In this document: piece after piece, positions 11,208-20,562 of the stretch
Layout: the number at the start of each line of letters is the position of its first letter
Numbering within the stretch: position 1 is the stretch's first letter
Source: Aurantimicrobium minutum
GTDB lineage: Bacteria > Actinomycetota > Actinomycetes > Actinomycetales > Microbacteriaceae
Reading direction: 5' to 3'
DNA: 64,000 nt
Assembly (NCBI RefSeq): GCF_002355535.1
Contig: NZ_AP017457.1
Span: forward strand, 310,001 to 374,000
The notes under the pieces: generated by a model
Databases searched by the model: none
What the model was told of the DNA's origin: nothing
The model's input: the letters and a program-made list of their open reading frames with translations, nothing else
Position numbers and translations under genes: made by a program

Positions 11208-11553
11208 TTCTGTTAATTCCTCCACAAAAGAAGAAGCGGATGGCACCGACGACAATGTTCAGACTGGCCTGAGCTCGATTGCTCTGGTTGGCTTTGGCAT
11301 CTTTGGTGGCATTTATCTGCTGTACAGCGTTGCATGGCTGATAACTGCTCTGCGTAATCCCACGCAAATAGCTGACCCACTGGGTAATGGCATGTTTGTG
11401 TTGGGATTGTGGCTTGCAGTTGCCGCACCTTCACTCTGGTTTGCTGCCGTGCTTTATCTTGGATCACACAGCTCGGTTTCCAAGCGAATGGTGTTCTTGC
11501 TACTTGGAGCGTTTGTACTCATTCCCTGGCCATACCTCGCTTGGGCTGGTTAG
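11107..11553 (+). CDS. Small membrane protein of unknown function (first of a pair)
   Basis: I do not recognise a characterised family. The 148-residue product has a hydrophilic, acidic N-terminal region of about 55 residues, then three hydrophobic segments (starting LSSIALVGFGIFGG, GMFVLGLWLAVAAP and MVFLLLGAFVLIPW). The ATG at 11107 is chosen because upstream in-frame starts lie inside ilvC. A seven-codon ORF (11087-11110) overlaps this start as ATGA, and the start sits inside a long inverted repeat. The next gene begins 2 bp after the stop. Its place between ilvC and serA does not reveal a role. The sequence has no visible catalytic motif. Confidence 0.7.
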   Translation: MSTHEDDALSWAGDEDRLVTGAPQSAKRDARGASSVNSSTKEEADGTDDNVQTGLSSIALVGFGIFGGIYLLYSVAWLITALRNPTQIADPLGNGMFVLGLWLAVAAPSLWFAAVLYLGSHSSVSKRMVFLLLGAFVLIPWPYLAWAG

Positions 11554-11555
11554 GC

Positions 11556-11894
11556 ATGGAACAGAAAATTCGTCGCGGCATAACGGGCTGGATCATGGTT
11601 GCCATCTTTGCCCTGTTCTTTGCCTATGACGTGTGGGAAGGTATTGGCAACTTCTTTGGTGTGCTTTCGCAAAGCTTCAGTTTGGGTATTGGGCTGAGTG
11701 TCTTTGGATGGTGTGCCATCATCCTCGGAATTCTTGCACCCCTTGTTTTGTTTTTTCTGGCGTTGTGGGTCTCAAGAAAACAGAAACTGCTCCCAAGTTT
11801 TGTCATTTTCATTGTGGCTTTGAGCGTGTCAGCAGTGATCGGTGTGGACCTGGTGTTGGGCACCAACGCTTTCCTCATTTTCAGTGTTAGTTAG
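11556..11894 (+). CDS. Small membrane protein of unknown function (second of a pair)
   Basis: This 112-residue protein has three hydrophobic stretches (GWIMVAIFALFFAYDVW, SVFGWCAIILGILAPLVL and FVIFIVALSVSAVIGV), so it is probably integral to the membrane. It starts 2 bp after the stop of the preceding membrane gene, so the two are likely co-translated and may act together. Longer in-frame starts upstream would overlap the first gene and are not needed. I see no conserved motif or known domain. A small hairpin with a CCCGA/TCGGG stem follows the stop and precedes the serA promoter region. Confidence 0.65.
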   Translation: MEQKIRRGITGWIMVAIFALFFAYDVWEGIGNFFGVLSQSFSLGIGLSVFGWCAIILGILAPLVLFFLALWVSRKQKLLPSFVIFIVALSVSAVIGVDLVLGTNAFLIFSVS

Positions 11895-11968
11895 GGCAAT
11901 TTCGCCCGAAAGTGCTCGGGTAGACTTGAGTCTTCTCGTGCGAAAAGTTAGTTAAGGAACCATTTCTC

Positions 11969-13561
11969 GTGTCAAAGCCTGTTGTCCTCATTGCCGAAGA
12001 ACTTTCTCCTGCAACAATCGAAGCCCTCGGCCCTGACTTTGACGTCCGTGTTGTTGACGGAACGGACCGTCCAGCACTCTTAGAAGCTGTTCACTCTGCC
12101 AATGCAATTCTGGTTCGCTCGGCTACCCAGGTTGATGCCGAAGTCCTTGCTGCGGCCCCTAACCTCAAGGTGATTGCTCGAGCAGGCGTGGGTCTCGACA
12201 ACGTTGACATCAAGGGAGCTACGGCGGCTGGTGTCATGGTGGTTAACGCTCCCACATCGAACATCATTTCTGCTGCAGAGTTGACCTGCGGACACATTCT
12301 CAGCTTGGCTCGTCACATTCCGGCTGCGCACGCAGCTTTGGCTGAAGGTAAGTGGAAGCGCAGCGCCTACACAGGAACCGAACTCTACGAAAAGACCATT
12401 GGAATCATTGGTCTGGGGCGTATTGGTGCGCTCATTGCAGCTCGTATGCAGTCCTTTGGCACCAAGGTTGTTGCCTATGACCCCTACGTCACCTCTGCTC
12501 GTGCACAGCAACTCGGTGTTCAACTGCTCTCGTTAGATGAGCTGATTGAAACTGCTGACTTCATCACTATCCACATGCCGAAAACTCCTGAAACCACAGG
12601 CATGATTGGCAAGGCACAGCTCGCTGCCATGAAACCCACTGCCTATGTCATTAACGTGGCCCGTGGTGGACTCATTGACGAGGATGCCCTCTATGAAGCA
12701 CTCACCAACAACGTGATTGCTGGTGCTGGTTTGGACGTCTTCGTTTCTGAACCACCAACTGGTTCACCACTTTTGGGTTTGCCCAACGTCATCACGACTC
12801 CACACTTGGGTGCTTCAACGGATGAAGCTCAAGAAAAAGCCGGAATTTCTGTTGCTAAGTCTGTTCGCTTAGCACTCAGCGGCGAGCTTGTCCCAGACGC
12901 CGTCAACGTTGCCGGGGGAGTCATCGACCCGTATGTTCGCCCTGCGATTCCTTTGGTGGAGAAGCTTGGTCAAGTCTTCTCTGGTTTAGCTCACACCAGC
13001 CCGCTGACTTCTGTCGATATAGAGGTACGTGGTGAAATCACACAGTTTGATACCTCGGTTCTCAAGCTTGCTGCCCTCAAGGGTATTTTCACCAACGTGG
13101 TCAGCGAAAGTGTTTCTTATGTGAATGCACCATTGCTTGCTGAACAGCGCGGCATCGAAGTTCGCGAATTACGTGAAGAAGAATCTCCCGAATACCGCAC
13201 TATGCTGACCATTCGTGGAGCACTCAGTGACGGAACCCAAGTTTCTGTCTCTGGAACTCTTGCTGGTATCAAGCAGGTTGAGAAAGTTGTTGAAATTAAT
13301 GGCTACGAGGTTGATGTCCCCATCGATGATCACCTCATCGTGATGCAATACATCGACCGTCCCGGAATCGTTGCCGTTTATGGCAAAGAATTCGGCGACG
13401 CCAAGATCAACATCGCAGGTATGCAGATTGCCCGCCAGAACCTAGGCGGAAAAGCACTCTCCGTACTCACCGTTGATTCACCTGTTCCAGCTTCATTGCT
13501 CGAAAAGGTTCGCGTTGCTATCGATGCAGATGTCATGCTCGAAGTAGACATCACCGACTAA
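11969..13561 (+). CDS. serA: D-3-phosphoglycerate dehydrogenase
   Basis: SerA (530 residues, the long actinobacterial form) oxidises 3-phosphoglycerate with NAD+, the first step of serine synthesis. The NAD motif is [16 protein letters not shown], with the catalytic segments [13 protein letters not shown] and [12 protein letters not shown]. An intervening domain follows, then a C-terminal ACT domain ([18 protein letters not shown]), where serine acts as feedback inhibitor in this type. The start is GTG. A TAGACT hexamer at 11921-11926 is a likely -10 box, leaving a leader of about 35 nt, unlike the leaderless genes. leuB follows after 26 bp. Confidence 0.96.
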   Translation: MSKPVVLIAEELSPATIEALGPDFDVRVVDGTDRPALLEAVHSANAILVRSATQVDAEVLAAAPNLKVIARAGVGLDNVDIKGATAAGVMVVNAPTSNIISAAELTCGHILSLARHIPAAHAALAEGKWKRSAYTGTELYEKTIGIIGLGRIGALIAARMQSFGTKVVAYDPYVTSARAQQLGVQLLSLDELIETADFITIHMPKTPETTGMIGKAQLAAMKPTAYVINVARGGLIDEDALYEALTNNVIAGAGLDVFVSEPPTGSPLLGLPNVITTPHLGASTDEAQEKAGISVAKSVRLALSGELVPDAVNVAGGVIDPYVRPAIPLVEKLGQVFSGLAHTSPLTSVDIEVRGEITQFDTSVLKLAALKGIFTNVVSESVSYVNAPLLAEQRGIEVRELREEESPEYRTMLTIRGALSDGTQVSVSGTLAGIKQVEKVVEINGYEVDVPIDDHLIVMQYIDRPGIVAVYGKEFGDAKINIAGMQIARQNLGGKALSVLTVDSPVPASLLEKVRVAIDADVMLEVDITD

Positions 13562-13587
13562 TTATCATTTCTGCTCAAGGAAGTCTT

Positions 13588-14661
13588 ATGTCACGCACAC
13601 TCAAGCTCGCAGTTATTCCCGGGGACGGCATCGGCCCAGAAGTTATTGCCGAAGCCGTCAAAGTGCTGGATGTCGTTGCACCACAGGCTGACCTTGTGGT
13701 TGAAAAGACCCAATTCTCGTTGGGCGCTGATCGTTACCTCGAAACCGGTGATGTTCTGAGCGAAGACGATCTGGCTGCCATTTCACAGCACGAAGCTATT
13801 TTGCTCGGAGCTGTCGGAGGTAAGCCTGGAGATCCCCGCATTCCTGCCGGGATCATTGAACGTGGTCTGTTGCTCAAACTTCGCTTTAGCCTTGACCACT
13901 ACGTGAACCTGCGTCCCACAACGATTTTCCCCGGAGTGACCAGCCCACTGGCGAATCCTGGAGTAGTTGACTTTGTTGTAGTTCGCGAAGGCACCGAAGG
14001 TCCCTATGTGGGCAACGGTGGGGCTTTGCGTCAGGGCACCGAATTCGAAATTGCCAACGAACTATCGGTCAACACTGCCCACGGTGTTGAGCGCGTTGTG
14101 CGCTATGCGTTTGAGTTGGCCGCGCAGCGTGAGCGTAAAAAGCTCACCCTGGTACACAAGACAAATGTCTTGGTAAACGCCGGATCATTATGGAGCCGCA
14201 TCGTCAACTCTGTGGCTACCGAATACCCTCAGGTTCAAGTGGACTACCTGCACATCGATGCTGCCACGATCTTCTTTGTCACAGATCCTGCACGTTTCGA
14301 CGTCATTGTCACTGACAATCTGTTCGGAGATATTCTCACCGATCTGGCAGCTGCAATTAGTGGTGGAATCGGTCTGGCCGCCAGTGGAAACATCAACCCC
14401 ACCAACGCGTTCCCCAGCATGTTTGAACCAGTACACGGCTCAGCTCCCGACATTGCTGGTCAGCAAAAAGCTGATCCCACAGCTGCAATTCTCTCTGTTG
14501 CTCTCATGCTTGATCACTTTGGATACTCCGAGGCAGCTGCCCGCATCAATGATGCGGTGGCAGCTGACCTCTCAGAACGTGGGACTACCATTCGTCAAAC
14601 CAGCGACATCGGCGACGCAATTGTTGCCCGACTGTCTTCGAAAGATAAGGGAAGATCATGA
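13588..14661 (+). CDS. leuB: 3-isopropylmalate dehydrogenase
   Basis: LeuB (357 residues) oxidatively decarboxylates 3-isopropylmalate in leucine synthesis. Family signatures are [10 protein letters not shown] at the N-terminus and the metal/substrate motif [18 protein letters not shown], followed by GSAPDIAG in the nucleotide-binding part. A well placed AAGGAA precedes the ATG. Its last four bases overlap the ilvE start (ATGA), so leuB, ilvE and gltX form a tightly coupled chain. The other leucine genes, leuC and leuD, lie 6 kb away in this window and leuA is not present. Confidence 0.96.
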   Translation: MSRTLKLAVIPGDGIGPEVIAEAVKVLDVVAPQADLVVEKTQFSLGADRYLETGDVLSEDDLAAISQHEAILLGAVGGKPGDPRIPAGIIERGLLLKLRFSLDHYVNLRPTTIFPGVTSPLANPGVVDFVVVREGTEGPYVGNGGALRQGTEFEIANELSVNTAHGVERVVRYAFELAAQRERKKLTLVHKTNVLVNAGSLWSRIVNSVATEYPQVQVDYLHIDAATIFFVTDPARFDVIVTDNLFGDILTDLAAAISGGIGLAASGNINPTNAFPSMFEPVHGSAPDIAGQQKADPTAAILSVALMLDHFGYSEAAARINDAVAADLSERGTTIRQTSDIGDAIVARLSSKDKGRS

Positions 14662-15770
14662 GCACTGAAACGTCGTCGTTTCCGCTGAACTTCGCACTCA
14701 CGCCCTCAACGTCGGCACGTGCTGAGGCTGCGCGTGAGGAAATTCTTGCTGACCCCGGTTTTGGTAAGCACTTCACAGACCACATGGTTTCCATTGACTG
14801 GACCATTGAACAGGGGTGGCACAACGCGCATGTCCAGCCCTATGGCCCACTCACTCTCGACCCTGCAGCATCGGTGTTGCACTACGGCCAAGAAATCTTT
14901 GAAGGGCTCAAGGCCTACCGTCACGCCGATGACTCCATTTGGACTTTCCGTCCCGAAGCGAACGCTCTGCGTCTGCAACGGTCAGCGCGCCGGATGGCGC
15001 TACCAGAACTCTCAGTTGCCGATTTCATTGAATCCATCAAGCAGCTCATAGCTGTTGATGGCACGTGGGTGCCCTCTGCGCCTGAGACCAGCCTCTATCT
15101 TCGTCCGTTCATGATTGCCAACGAAACCTTCCTCGGTGTTCGTGCTGCGCACAAGGTTGGCTACTACCTCATTGCTTCTCCTGCAGGTGCATACTTTGCT
15201 CAAGGTGTTGCTCCGGTGAAGATTTGGCTCACCACTGTATATTCCCGCGCGGGTAAGGGTGGAACCGGTGCAGCAAAGTGTGGTGGAAACTACGCCTCAT
15301 CGCTGCTTGCTCAGGTTGAGGCTTATGAAAACGGATGCGCACAGGTGCTATTCCTTGATTCAGAAACCCACACCAACGTGGAAGAACTCGGTGGCATGAA
15401 CGTCTTCTTCGTTCACAAGGACGGCAAGATTGTGACCCCCAAGCTCACCGGAACCATTCTCGAAGGAATCACCCGTGAAAGTGTCATTACTTTGGCGCGC
15501 GATCGTGGCCTCGAGGTTGAAGAACGTACCGTTCCTATCTCCGAATGGAAGGAAGGCGTTGCCTCCGGTCAGATTACGGAAGTGTTTGCTTGCGGCACTG
15601 CAGCAGTGATCACTCCTATCGGTCAACTCATTGGTGCCAATGGTCTTGCTGTGGGAAACCCGGATGCTCCAGCAGGGGAGCTCACCATGAGCTTGCGCAA
15701 GGAACTGACGGACATTCAATATGGCCGCCTTCCTGACCGTCACGGATGGATGACCAGGCTCGACGCATGA
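14658..15770 (+). CDS. ilvE: Branched-chain amino acid aminotransferase
   Basis: IlvE (370 residues) is a PLP fold-type IV transaminase that makes valine, leucine and isoleucine from their keto acids with glutamate. The Schiff-base lysine is Lys207 in [14 protein letters not shown]; other signatures are [13 protein letters not shown] and [11 protein letters not shown]. The length fits the group with an N-terminal extension seen in Actinobacteria and mitochondria, not the shorter E. coli type. The start overlaps the leuB stop, and its own stop overlaps the gltX start, both as ATGA. Confidence 0.96.
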   Translation: MSTETSSFPLNFALTPSTSARAEAAREEILADPGFGKHFTDHMVSIDWTIEQGWHNAHVQPYGPLTLDPAASVLHYGQEIFEGLKAYRHADDSIWTFRPEANALRLQRSARRMALPELSVADFIESIKQLIAVDGTWVPSAPETSLYLRPFMIANETFLGVRAAHKVGYYLIASPAGAYFAQGVAPVKIWLTTVYSRAGKGGTGAAKCGGNYASSLLAQVEAYENGCAQVLFLDSETHTNVEELGGMNVFFVHKDGKIVTPKLTGTILEGITRESVITLARDRGLEVEERTVPISEWKEGVASGQITEVFACGTAAVITPIGQLIGANGLAVGNPDAPAGELTMSLRKELTDIQYGRLPDRHGWMTRLDA

Positions 15771-17272
15771 CAACCAATTACCCCTTCTCCACGGCCACCG
15801 GAAGTGATGTCCGTGTTCGCTTTTGCCCCTCGCCGACCGGAACTCCTCACGTGGGGCTCGTTCGTACTGCTTTGTTCAACTGGGCTTATGCGCGTCATAC
15901 CGGCGGAAAGTTTATTTTCCGCATCGAAGACACTGATGCTGCCCGTGACTCAGAGGAAAGCTATGAGCAAATCATTGACGCGCTCACCTGGTTGAACTTG
16001 GACTGGGACGAAGGTATCAACGTGGGCGGACCTCACGGCCCCTACCGCCAATCCCAGCGCTCAGAAATCTACAAAGAAGTCATTGAGAAGCTCAAGGCAA
16101 CCGGCCGTGTTTATGAAAGCTTCTCAACTCCCGAAGAGATCGAAGCGCGCAATATTTCCGCTGGTAAAGATCCCAAGGTTGGCTATGACAACTTTGATCG
16201 CAACCTCACTGACGAACAAAAAGCTGCTTACCGCGCAGAAGGTCGCCTGCCTGCACTGCGTGTTCGCGTGCCAGACGAAGACATCACTTTTGATGACCTG
16301 GTGCGTGGAGAAATCACCTTCCCAGCTGGGTCTTTCCCTGACTTTGTCGTAGTTCGTCCCAACGGTGATCCGCTGTATACCCTCGTGAACCCTGTGGATG
16401 ATGCAATCATGCAGGTCACACACGTTCTGCGTGGCGAAGATCTACTCTCCTCAACTCCTAGGCAGATTGCTTTGTATCACGCACTTATTGATGCGGGATT
16501 TACAACGCATATTCCCCGTTTTGGTCACCTCCCTTACGTCATGGGGGAGGGAAACAAGAAACTTTCCAAGCGTGATCCGGAAGCAAACTTGTTCCACCAC
16601 CGTGACCGCGGATTTATTCCAGAAGGCTTGATCAACTACCTTGCATTGCTGGGATGGTCACTATCCCACGATAGGGATGTGTTCACCATCCAAGAGATGT
16701 TGAAAGCATTTGATGTGGTGAACGTGAACCCCAACCCAGCGCGTTTTGATCAGAAAAAGGCGGACGCCATCAATGGCGACCACATTCGACTGCTTTCCCT
16801 GGAGGACTTCACCGCTCGCATGGTTCCCTATCTTCAAGCGGGGAACGTTTTGAGTAATAACCCCACAGAAGAACAGCTGAAGATTCTTGCTCTGGCTGCC
16901 CCCTTAGTCCAAACACGAATGAACGTATTGAGTGAAGCGCCCGATTTGCTTGAGTTCTTATTCACACCCGCATCGCAGATTAACTATGCGGAAGATGCAC
17001 TCAAGGGTCTTCCAGAGAATGCCGGTGAAATTGTCGCTGCATCGGTGAATGTTCTTGAGCTTATTCCTGAGTCAGAGTTCACTCATGACAAGATTCAGGC
17101 AGCTCTCAACGAAGCGCTCATCGAAGGTTTGGAACTCAAACCACGTAATGCTTTTGGTCCTTTGCGAACAGCTATTTCGGGACGCCGCATTTCTCCACCG
17201 CTGTTTGAATCAATGGAGATTTTGGGCAAGAAAGACACGATTGAACGTCTAGTTCGTTTCAACGAACGCTAG
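15767..17272 (+). CDS. gltX: Glutamyl-tRNA synthetase
   Basis: GltX (501 residues) is a class I synthetase that charges tRNA-Glu. In bacteria using the GatCAB route the same enzyme also mischarges tRNA-Gln. The HIGH-type motif is [18 protein letters not shown] near the N-terminus and the KMSKS-type motif is KKLSKRD at about residue 265. The ATG at 15767 overlaps the ilvE stop as ATGA; an in-frame ATG at 15746 lies inside ilvE and is less likely. A tRNA-Gln gene lies 74 bp downstream, which suits a non-discriminating enzyme, although its specificity cannot be read directly from the sequence. Confidence 0.95.
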   Translation: MTTNYPFSTATGSDVRVRFCPSPTGTPHVGLVRTALFNWAYARHTGGKFIFRIEDTDAARDSEESYEQIIDALTWLNLDWDEGINVGGPHGPYRQSQRSEIYKEVIEKLKATGRVYESFSTPEEIEARNISAGKDPKVGYDNFDRNLTDEQKAAYRAEGRLPALRVRVPDEDITFDDLVRGEITFPAGSFPDFVVVRPNGDPLYTLVNPVDDAIMQVTHVLRGEDLLSSTPRQIALYHALIDAGFTTHIPRFGHLPYVMGEGNKKLSKRDPEANLFHHRDRGFIPEGLINYLALLGWSLSHDRDVFTIQEMLKAFDVVNVNPNPARFDQKKADAINGDHIRLLSLEDFTARMVPYLQAGNVLSNNPTEEQLKILALAAPLVQTRMNVLSEAPDLLEFLFTPASQINYAEDALKGLPENAGEIVAASVNVLELIPESEFTHDKIQAALNEALIEGLELKPRNAFGPLRTAISGRRISPPLFESMEILGKKDTIERLVRFNER

Positions 17273-17283
17273 CCTTGCTGAGT

Positions 17284-17313
17284 TTGTTTAGCGTGGCCCT
17301 CGTGGGTTAGGCT
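17284..17313 (+). promoter_or_regulatory. Promoter of tRNA-Gln
   Basis: TTGTTT (17284-17289) and TAGGCT (17308-17313) are separated by 18 bp and lie just upstream of the tRNA. Transcription would begin near 17320, giving a 5' leader of roughly 27 nt. Confidence 0.45.
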
Positions 17314-17346
17314 AGGGAGTCGGTTCAGGGCTTAGCCCAGACCCGG

Positions 17347-17418
17347 TGGGGTATGGTGTAATTGGCAACACGGAGGTTTCTGGTACCTTTGTTCTTGGTT
17401 CGAGTCCAGGTACCCCAG
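17347..17418 (+). tRNA. tRNA-Gln (anticodon CTG)
   Basis: The cloverleaf closes by hand: acceptor TGGGGTA pairs with TACCCCA, the anticodon stem GAGGT/ACCTT encloses loop TTCTGGT with anticodon CTG, and the T arm is CTTGG-TTCGAGT-CCAGG. The discriminator is G; CA follows, so only part of CCA is encoded. It lies just downstream of gltX. Confidence 0.95.
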
Positions 17419-17426
17419 CAAGTAAG

Positions 17427-17450
17427 ACCCTCGCTTCAGCGGGGGTTTTT
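17427..17450 (+). terminator. Rho-independent terminator after tRNA-Gln
   Basis: The stem ACCCTCGC/GCGGGGGT (one G-U pair) with loop TTCA is followed directly by a T run. Confidence 0.85.
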
Positions 17451-17601
17451 CTCGTTAATTCATGCCAGCATTTGAGGGGTTTTTACCTCAAATACGCACT
17501 CGATCGAGCTCAATTTACTGGTTAGAAGGCGTGTTTTGGTCGACATGTATCGGTGACACCTATCGTGGAAAAGCACACCCGCTTTTGAATCGAGGAAACA
17601 C

Positions 17602-18348
17602 ATGTCTGAAAAAGTAGACGTCGAAGAACACAGCATGACTGCACGTGTTCTCGCTGAAATCTGGGGAACATTTGTTCTCGTATTGGGCCTTATTGGTGCC
17701 GCTATTTTTGCTGCAGGATTCCATGAAGACACCAACGGGGTTGGCATTCTTGGTGTTGCCTTAGCCGTCGGTATTGCGGTTTTGGCTGCTGCCTATTCAG
17801 TTGGCCGCATCTCTGGGGCGCACTTCAACCCTGCTGTGAGCGTTGGTTTGGCTTTCGCTAAGCGCATGCCGTGGAAAGACGTTCCTGCCTATGTCCTGGC
17901 TCAGGTAGTTGGTGGCCTGTTGGCAACCACGCTGATCTACCTCATCGCTACCGATGGCCCTCTGGGATTCCTCTTGATGTCGACTGAAGCCGGTTTTGCC
18001 TCCAACGGTTATGGTGAAGGTTCACCTGGTGGATTTGGTCTCACTGCAGTCATCCTTGCTGAAGTTTTCTTCACTGCACTGCTTGTCTGGGTTGTTTTAG
18101 GAACCACTCACAAGCTTGCCGTCGTGGGATTTGCCCCCTTGGCAATTGGTCTCACCCTGACACTCATCCACATTGTGACAATTCCCATCAGCAACACCTC
18201 GGTCAACCCAGCGCGTTCGCTGGCAACCGCTGTCTACGGTGGCGCATTCCCCATGTCTCAGTTGTGGGTATTCATCGTGGCTCCTCTTGCTGGTGCAGCG
18301 CTGGCTGGTCTGACCTACCGGGTTATGCTCAACCGCAAAGGTGACTAA
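17602..18348 (+). CDS. Aquaporin (MIP family channel)
   Basis: This 248-residue channel protein has six hydrophobic helices and the two half-helix NPA boxes of aquaporins: SGAHFNPAVSVG after helix 2 and NTSVNPARSLAT after helix 5. The Arg after the second NPA (selectivity filter) is present. The extended loop in the middle and NPARSLATAVYGG resemble water-specific AqpZ-type channels rather than glycerol facilitators, but the aromatic/arginine filter was not modelled. A GAGGAAA ribosome site precedes the ATG. The gene sits between tRNA-Gln and a diacylglycerol kinase family gene and is followed by a strong hairpin. Confidence 0.93.
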   Translation: MSEKVDVEEHSMTARVLAEIWGTFVLVLGLIGAAIFAAGFHEDTNGVGILGVALAVGIAVLAAAYSVGRISGAHFNPAVSVGLAFAKRMPWKDVPAYVLAQVVGGLLATTLIYLIATDGPLGFLLMSTEAGFASNGYGEGSPGGFGLTAVILAEVFFTALLVWVVLGTTHKLAVVGFAPLAIGLTLTLIHIVTIPISNTSVNPARSLATAVYGGAFPMSQLWVFIVAPLAGAALAGLTYRVMLNRKGD

Positions 18349-18355
18349 TTAGCTC

Positions 18356-18399
18356 AAACAGAGATGCCCATTCCGATTCCGGGGTGGGCATCTCTGTTT
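18356..18399. terminator. Hairpin terminator after the aquaporin gene
   Basis: A perfect 15-bp stem, AAACAGAGATGCCCA (18356-18370) with TGGGCATCTCTGTTT (18385-18399), encloses a 14-nt loop. The A/T-rich base of the stem fits either direction. Confidence 0.7.
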
Positions 18400-18417
18400 A
18401 AGCGACATAATCAAAAG

Positions 18418-19326
18418 GTGAAACTTGGCCAAGGCCACATTGTTGTGGCAATAAACCCGACATCATCATTTGGTGCACACGCTGACGCTGGAGCTGCGAC
18501 GGTTGATGCTCTTCTCAACGCGGGTTATGAGGTTACTGAGCTTCGAGCTGAAGATTTTCACTTGCTCACCGGTAAGGTCAATCGAGCTTTGGCCTTGACC
18601 CCAGATGCACTGATTGTGGTCGGTGGAGATGGCATGGTGTCACTCGCGGTCAATGCTGTTGCACAAACATCTATTCCTTTTGGGGTGGTTCCTGCGGGCA
18701 CCGGAAACGACTTAGCGCGAGGTGTTGGTCTGCCTGTTGGAGATATTCCCTCTGCGACAAACAGGCTTGTGGAAGCTCTGACGCGTGAACCGCAACGATT
18801 AGATCTGGGGCGGGTCACTTCTAGCGATGGAACACAGGTTCGCTGGTTTGCCAGCATACTTTCTGCCGGCTTTGATGCAGTGGTGAATGAACGGGCCAAC
18901 ACCATGAAACGACCCCAAGGCAAGAGTCGTTACATCATCGCGCTCCTGCGTGAGTTGTTCTCTTTCAGGCCAGTGGATTACAGCATCACTATTGATGGTG
19001 TTTCATCTACTCAGAAAGCCATGCTTATTTCTGTGGCAAACAACACAAGCATGGGTGGCGGGATGAGGGTGACACCGCAGGCAAGCATGCAGGATGGCCT
19101 ACTGGATGTTTTTGTTTTGAAACCGCTGTCGAAATTGCGGTTCCTGAGACTGTTTCCTCGCGTTTTTGCCGGAACACACATCACAGAACCTGAGGTCAGT
19201 ATCCAACAGGGCACACACGTAAGAATTGATGCAGAAGGTATCGTCGCTTATGCCGATGGGGAGCGCCTGTGGGCATTGCCTGTTGAGGTTGACGTTGTGC
19301 CTTCAGCAGTGCGAATTCTGCTCTAA
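18418..19326 (+). CDS. Diacylglycerol kinase family lipid kinase
   Basis: This protein has the DAGK catalytic domain. The nucleotide-binding signatures are visible: VAINPTSSFG at the start, then VVGGDGMVSLAVNAV and VVPAGTGNDLARG, with the C-terminal lipid-binding half around SMGGGMRVTPQASMQDGLLDV. Such enzymes phosphorylate diacylglycerol or related lipids, or sphingosine-like substrates, at the membrane face. The frame extends to an ATG at 18364, but that codon lies in the stem of the aquaporin terminator hairpin and has no ribosome site, so I favour the GTG at 18418 (302 residues). Neither start has a good Shine-Dalgarno sequence. Confidence 0.85.
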   Translation: MKLGQGHIVVAINPTSSFGAHADAGAATVDALLNAGYEVTELRAEDFHLLTGKVNRALALTPDALIVVGGDGMVSLAVNAVAQTSIPFGVVPAGTGNDLARGVGLPVGDIPSATNRLVEALTREPQRLDLGRVTSSDGTQVRWFASILSAGFDAVVNERANTMKRPQGKSRYIIALLRELFSFRPVDYSITIDGVSSTQKAMLISVANNTSMGGGMRVTPQASMQDGLLDVFVLKPLSKLRFLRLFPRVFAGTHITEPEVSIQQGTHVRIDAEGIVAYADGERLWALPVEVDVVPSAVRILL

Positions 19327-19384
19327 TTCAGCCATCGGATTATGTAGCAAACGGCCATATGTGGCATTATTGACAGGTCGCAAC

Positions 19385-19457
19385 GGCCCCATCGTATAGC
19401 GGCCTAGTACGCCGCCCTCTCACGGCGGTAACGCGGGTTCGAATCCCGCTGGGGTCA
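19385..19457 (+). tRNA. tRNA-Glu (anticodon CTC)
   Basis: Acceptor GGCCCCA pairs with TGGGGTC (one G-T). The anticodon stem CCGCC/GGCGG encloses loop CTCTCAC with anticodon CTC. The T arm is GCGGG-TTCGAAT-CCCGC. The discriminator is A. Confidence 0.95.
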
Positions 19458-19464
19458 CAATTGC

Positions 19465-19498
19465 AAAACCCTCACCTTCGGGTGGGGGTTTTGTTTTT
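19465..19498 (+). terminator. Rho-independent terminator after tRNA-Glu
   Basis: AAAACCCTCACC, a TTCG loop and GGTGGGGGTTTT form a stable stem followed by further T residues. Confidence 0.85.
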
Positions 19499-19530
19499 CT
19501 GTGAGGTACTTCTCAATCCGAAAGCACCTG

Positions 19531-19536
19531 TAGCCT
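19531..19536 (+). promoter_or_regulatory. -10 box of the terC-like gene
   Basis: TAGCCT ends 9 nt before the ATG at 19546, with no ribosome site between. It fits the leaderless pattern seen at other genes here. Confidence 0.4.
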
Positions 19537-19545
19537 TGTAGCACT

Positions 19546-20553
19546 ATGGATGGTGCTCTCCCCGCGTGGTTTGAAATTGGTTCGCTCATTGTCTTAACGG
19601 CAATTTTGATTGCAGACCTGCTTATTATTTTCAAGAGGCCCCACGTTCCCTCCATGCGCGAAGCCTCATTATGGGTGGGCTTCTATGCTCTGCTTGCCGT
19701 GTTGTTTGGTTTGGCCATTCTCGCGATCGGGGATGCTGAACATGCAGGCCAGTTTTATGCTGGTTGGCTGACCGAATACAGCCTGAGCATCGACAACCTC
19801 TTTGTCTTCGTTATCATCATGAGTCGATTTGCTGTACCGAAGAAGTATCAGCAGGAAGTGCTCATGGTGGGAATCATCATGGCGCTGGTTTTGCGCGCCA
19901 TCTTCATCGTTTTGGGCGCTGCCCTCATCGAGAACTTCTCCTGGATTTTCTACATCTTCGGTGCGTTCTTGTTGTACACCGCATGGCACCAAGCTTTCCG
20001 TTCGCATGAAGATGAGGAAGAAACCGAGAGCAAACTTATTGCGTTCCTTCGCAAGCGCATCACGATGTCCCCAGAGTATGACGGCGCAAAGATTCGTACC
20101 GTCCACAACGGCAAAAAGATGTTTACCCCCATGATTGTGGTGTTTATCACCATCGCCATCACGGATGTCATTTTTGCCTTCGACTCCATTCCTGCGATTT
20201 TTGGTATCACAACCAGCCCATTCCTTGTCTTTGCAGCCAATGTGTTCGCATTGATGGGTCTGCGTCAGCTCTACTTCTTGCTCGGTGGCCTCCTCGACAA
20301 GCTGGAATACCTCAAATATGGAATCGCGTTCATTCTGGGATTCATCGGCGTCAAGCTGGTGCTTCACGCTATGCACGTCAATGAATTGCCCTTTATCAAC
20401 GGGGGAGAACCCATCGCTTGGGCGCCAGAAATCAGCACGGTCACCTCACTTCTGGTCATCGTTTCAGCAATGGCTGTTGCCACGATTGCCAGCGTGATCA
20501 AGATGCGCAGGGTTGAAGCAGCCGAGAACAAGGTAACCACCGGTTCGAAGTAG
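19546..20553 (+). CDS. TerC/Alx family integral membrane protein
   Basis: This 335-residue multi-pass membrane protein belongs to the TerC family, named for tellurite resistance; Alx and related members take part in manganese export. Conserved acidic signatures lie within helices: LSIDNLFVFVIIMSRF near residue 85 and ITDVIFAFDSIPAIFG near residue 207, the Asp pairs typical of the family. About eight or nine hydrophobic segments are visible, and a charged cytoplasmic loop (HEDEEETESK) lies in the middle. It is followed after 9 bp by leuC, but leuC has its own -10-like hexamer over the terC stop. Confidence 0.9.
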   Translation: MDGALPAWFEIGSLIVLTAILIADLLIIFKRPHVPSMREASLWVGFYALLAVLFGLAILAIGDAEHAGQFYAGWLTEYSLSIDNLFVFVIIMSRFAVPKKYQQEVLMVGIIMALVLRAIFIVLGAALIENFSWIFYIFGAFLLYTAWHQAFRSHEDEEETESKLIAFLRKRITMSPEYDGAKIRTVHNGKKMFTPMIVVFITIAITDVIFAFDSIPAIFGITTSPFLVFAANVFALMGLRQLYFLLGGLLDKLEYLKYGIAFILGFIGVKLVLHAMHVNELPFINGGEPIAWAPEISTVTSLLVIVSAMAVATIASVIKMRRVEAAENKVTTGSK

Positions 20554-20556
20554 AAT
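20551..20556 (+). promoter_or_regulatory. -10 box of leuC (leaderless type)
   Basis: TAGAAT overlaps the terC-like stop codon and ends 6 nt before the leuC GTG. Confidence 0.4.
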
Positions 20557-20562
20557 TACAAG

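Noticed and set aside
18364-18417. Upstream ATG start for the lipid kinase gene
   Set aside because: It sits in the stem of a 15-bp terminator-like hairpin and has no ribosome site; kept only as an alternative in the entry.
19669-20376. 235-residue minus-strand ORF antisense to the terC-like gene
   Set aside because: His/Asp/Glu-rich translation typical of the reverse complement of a membrane-protein gene; no domain, ribosome site or promoter.
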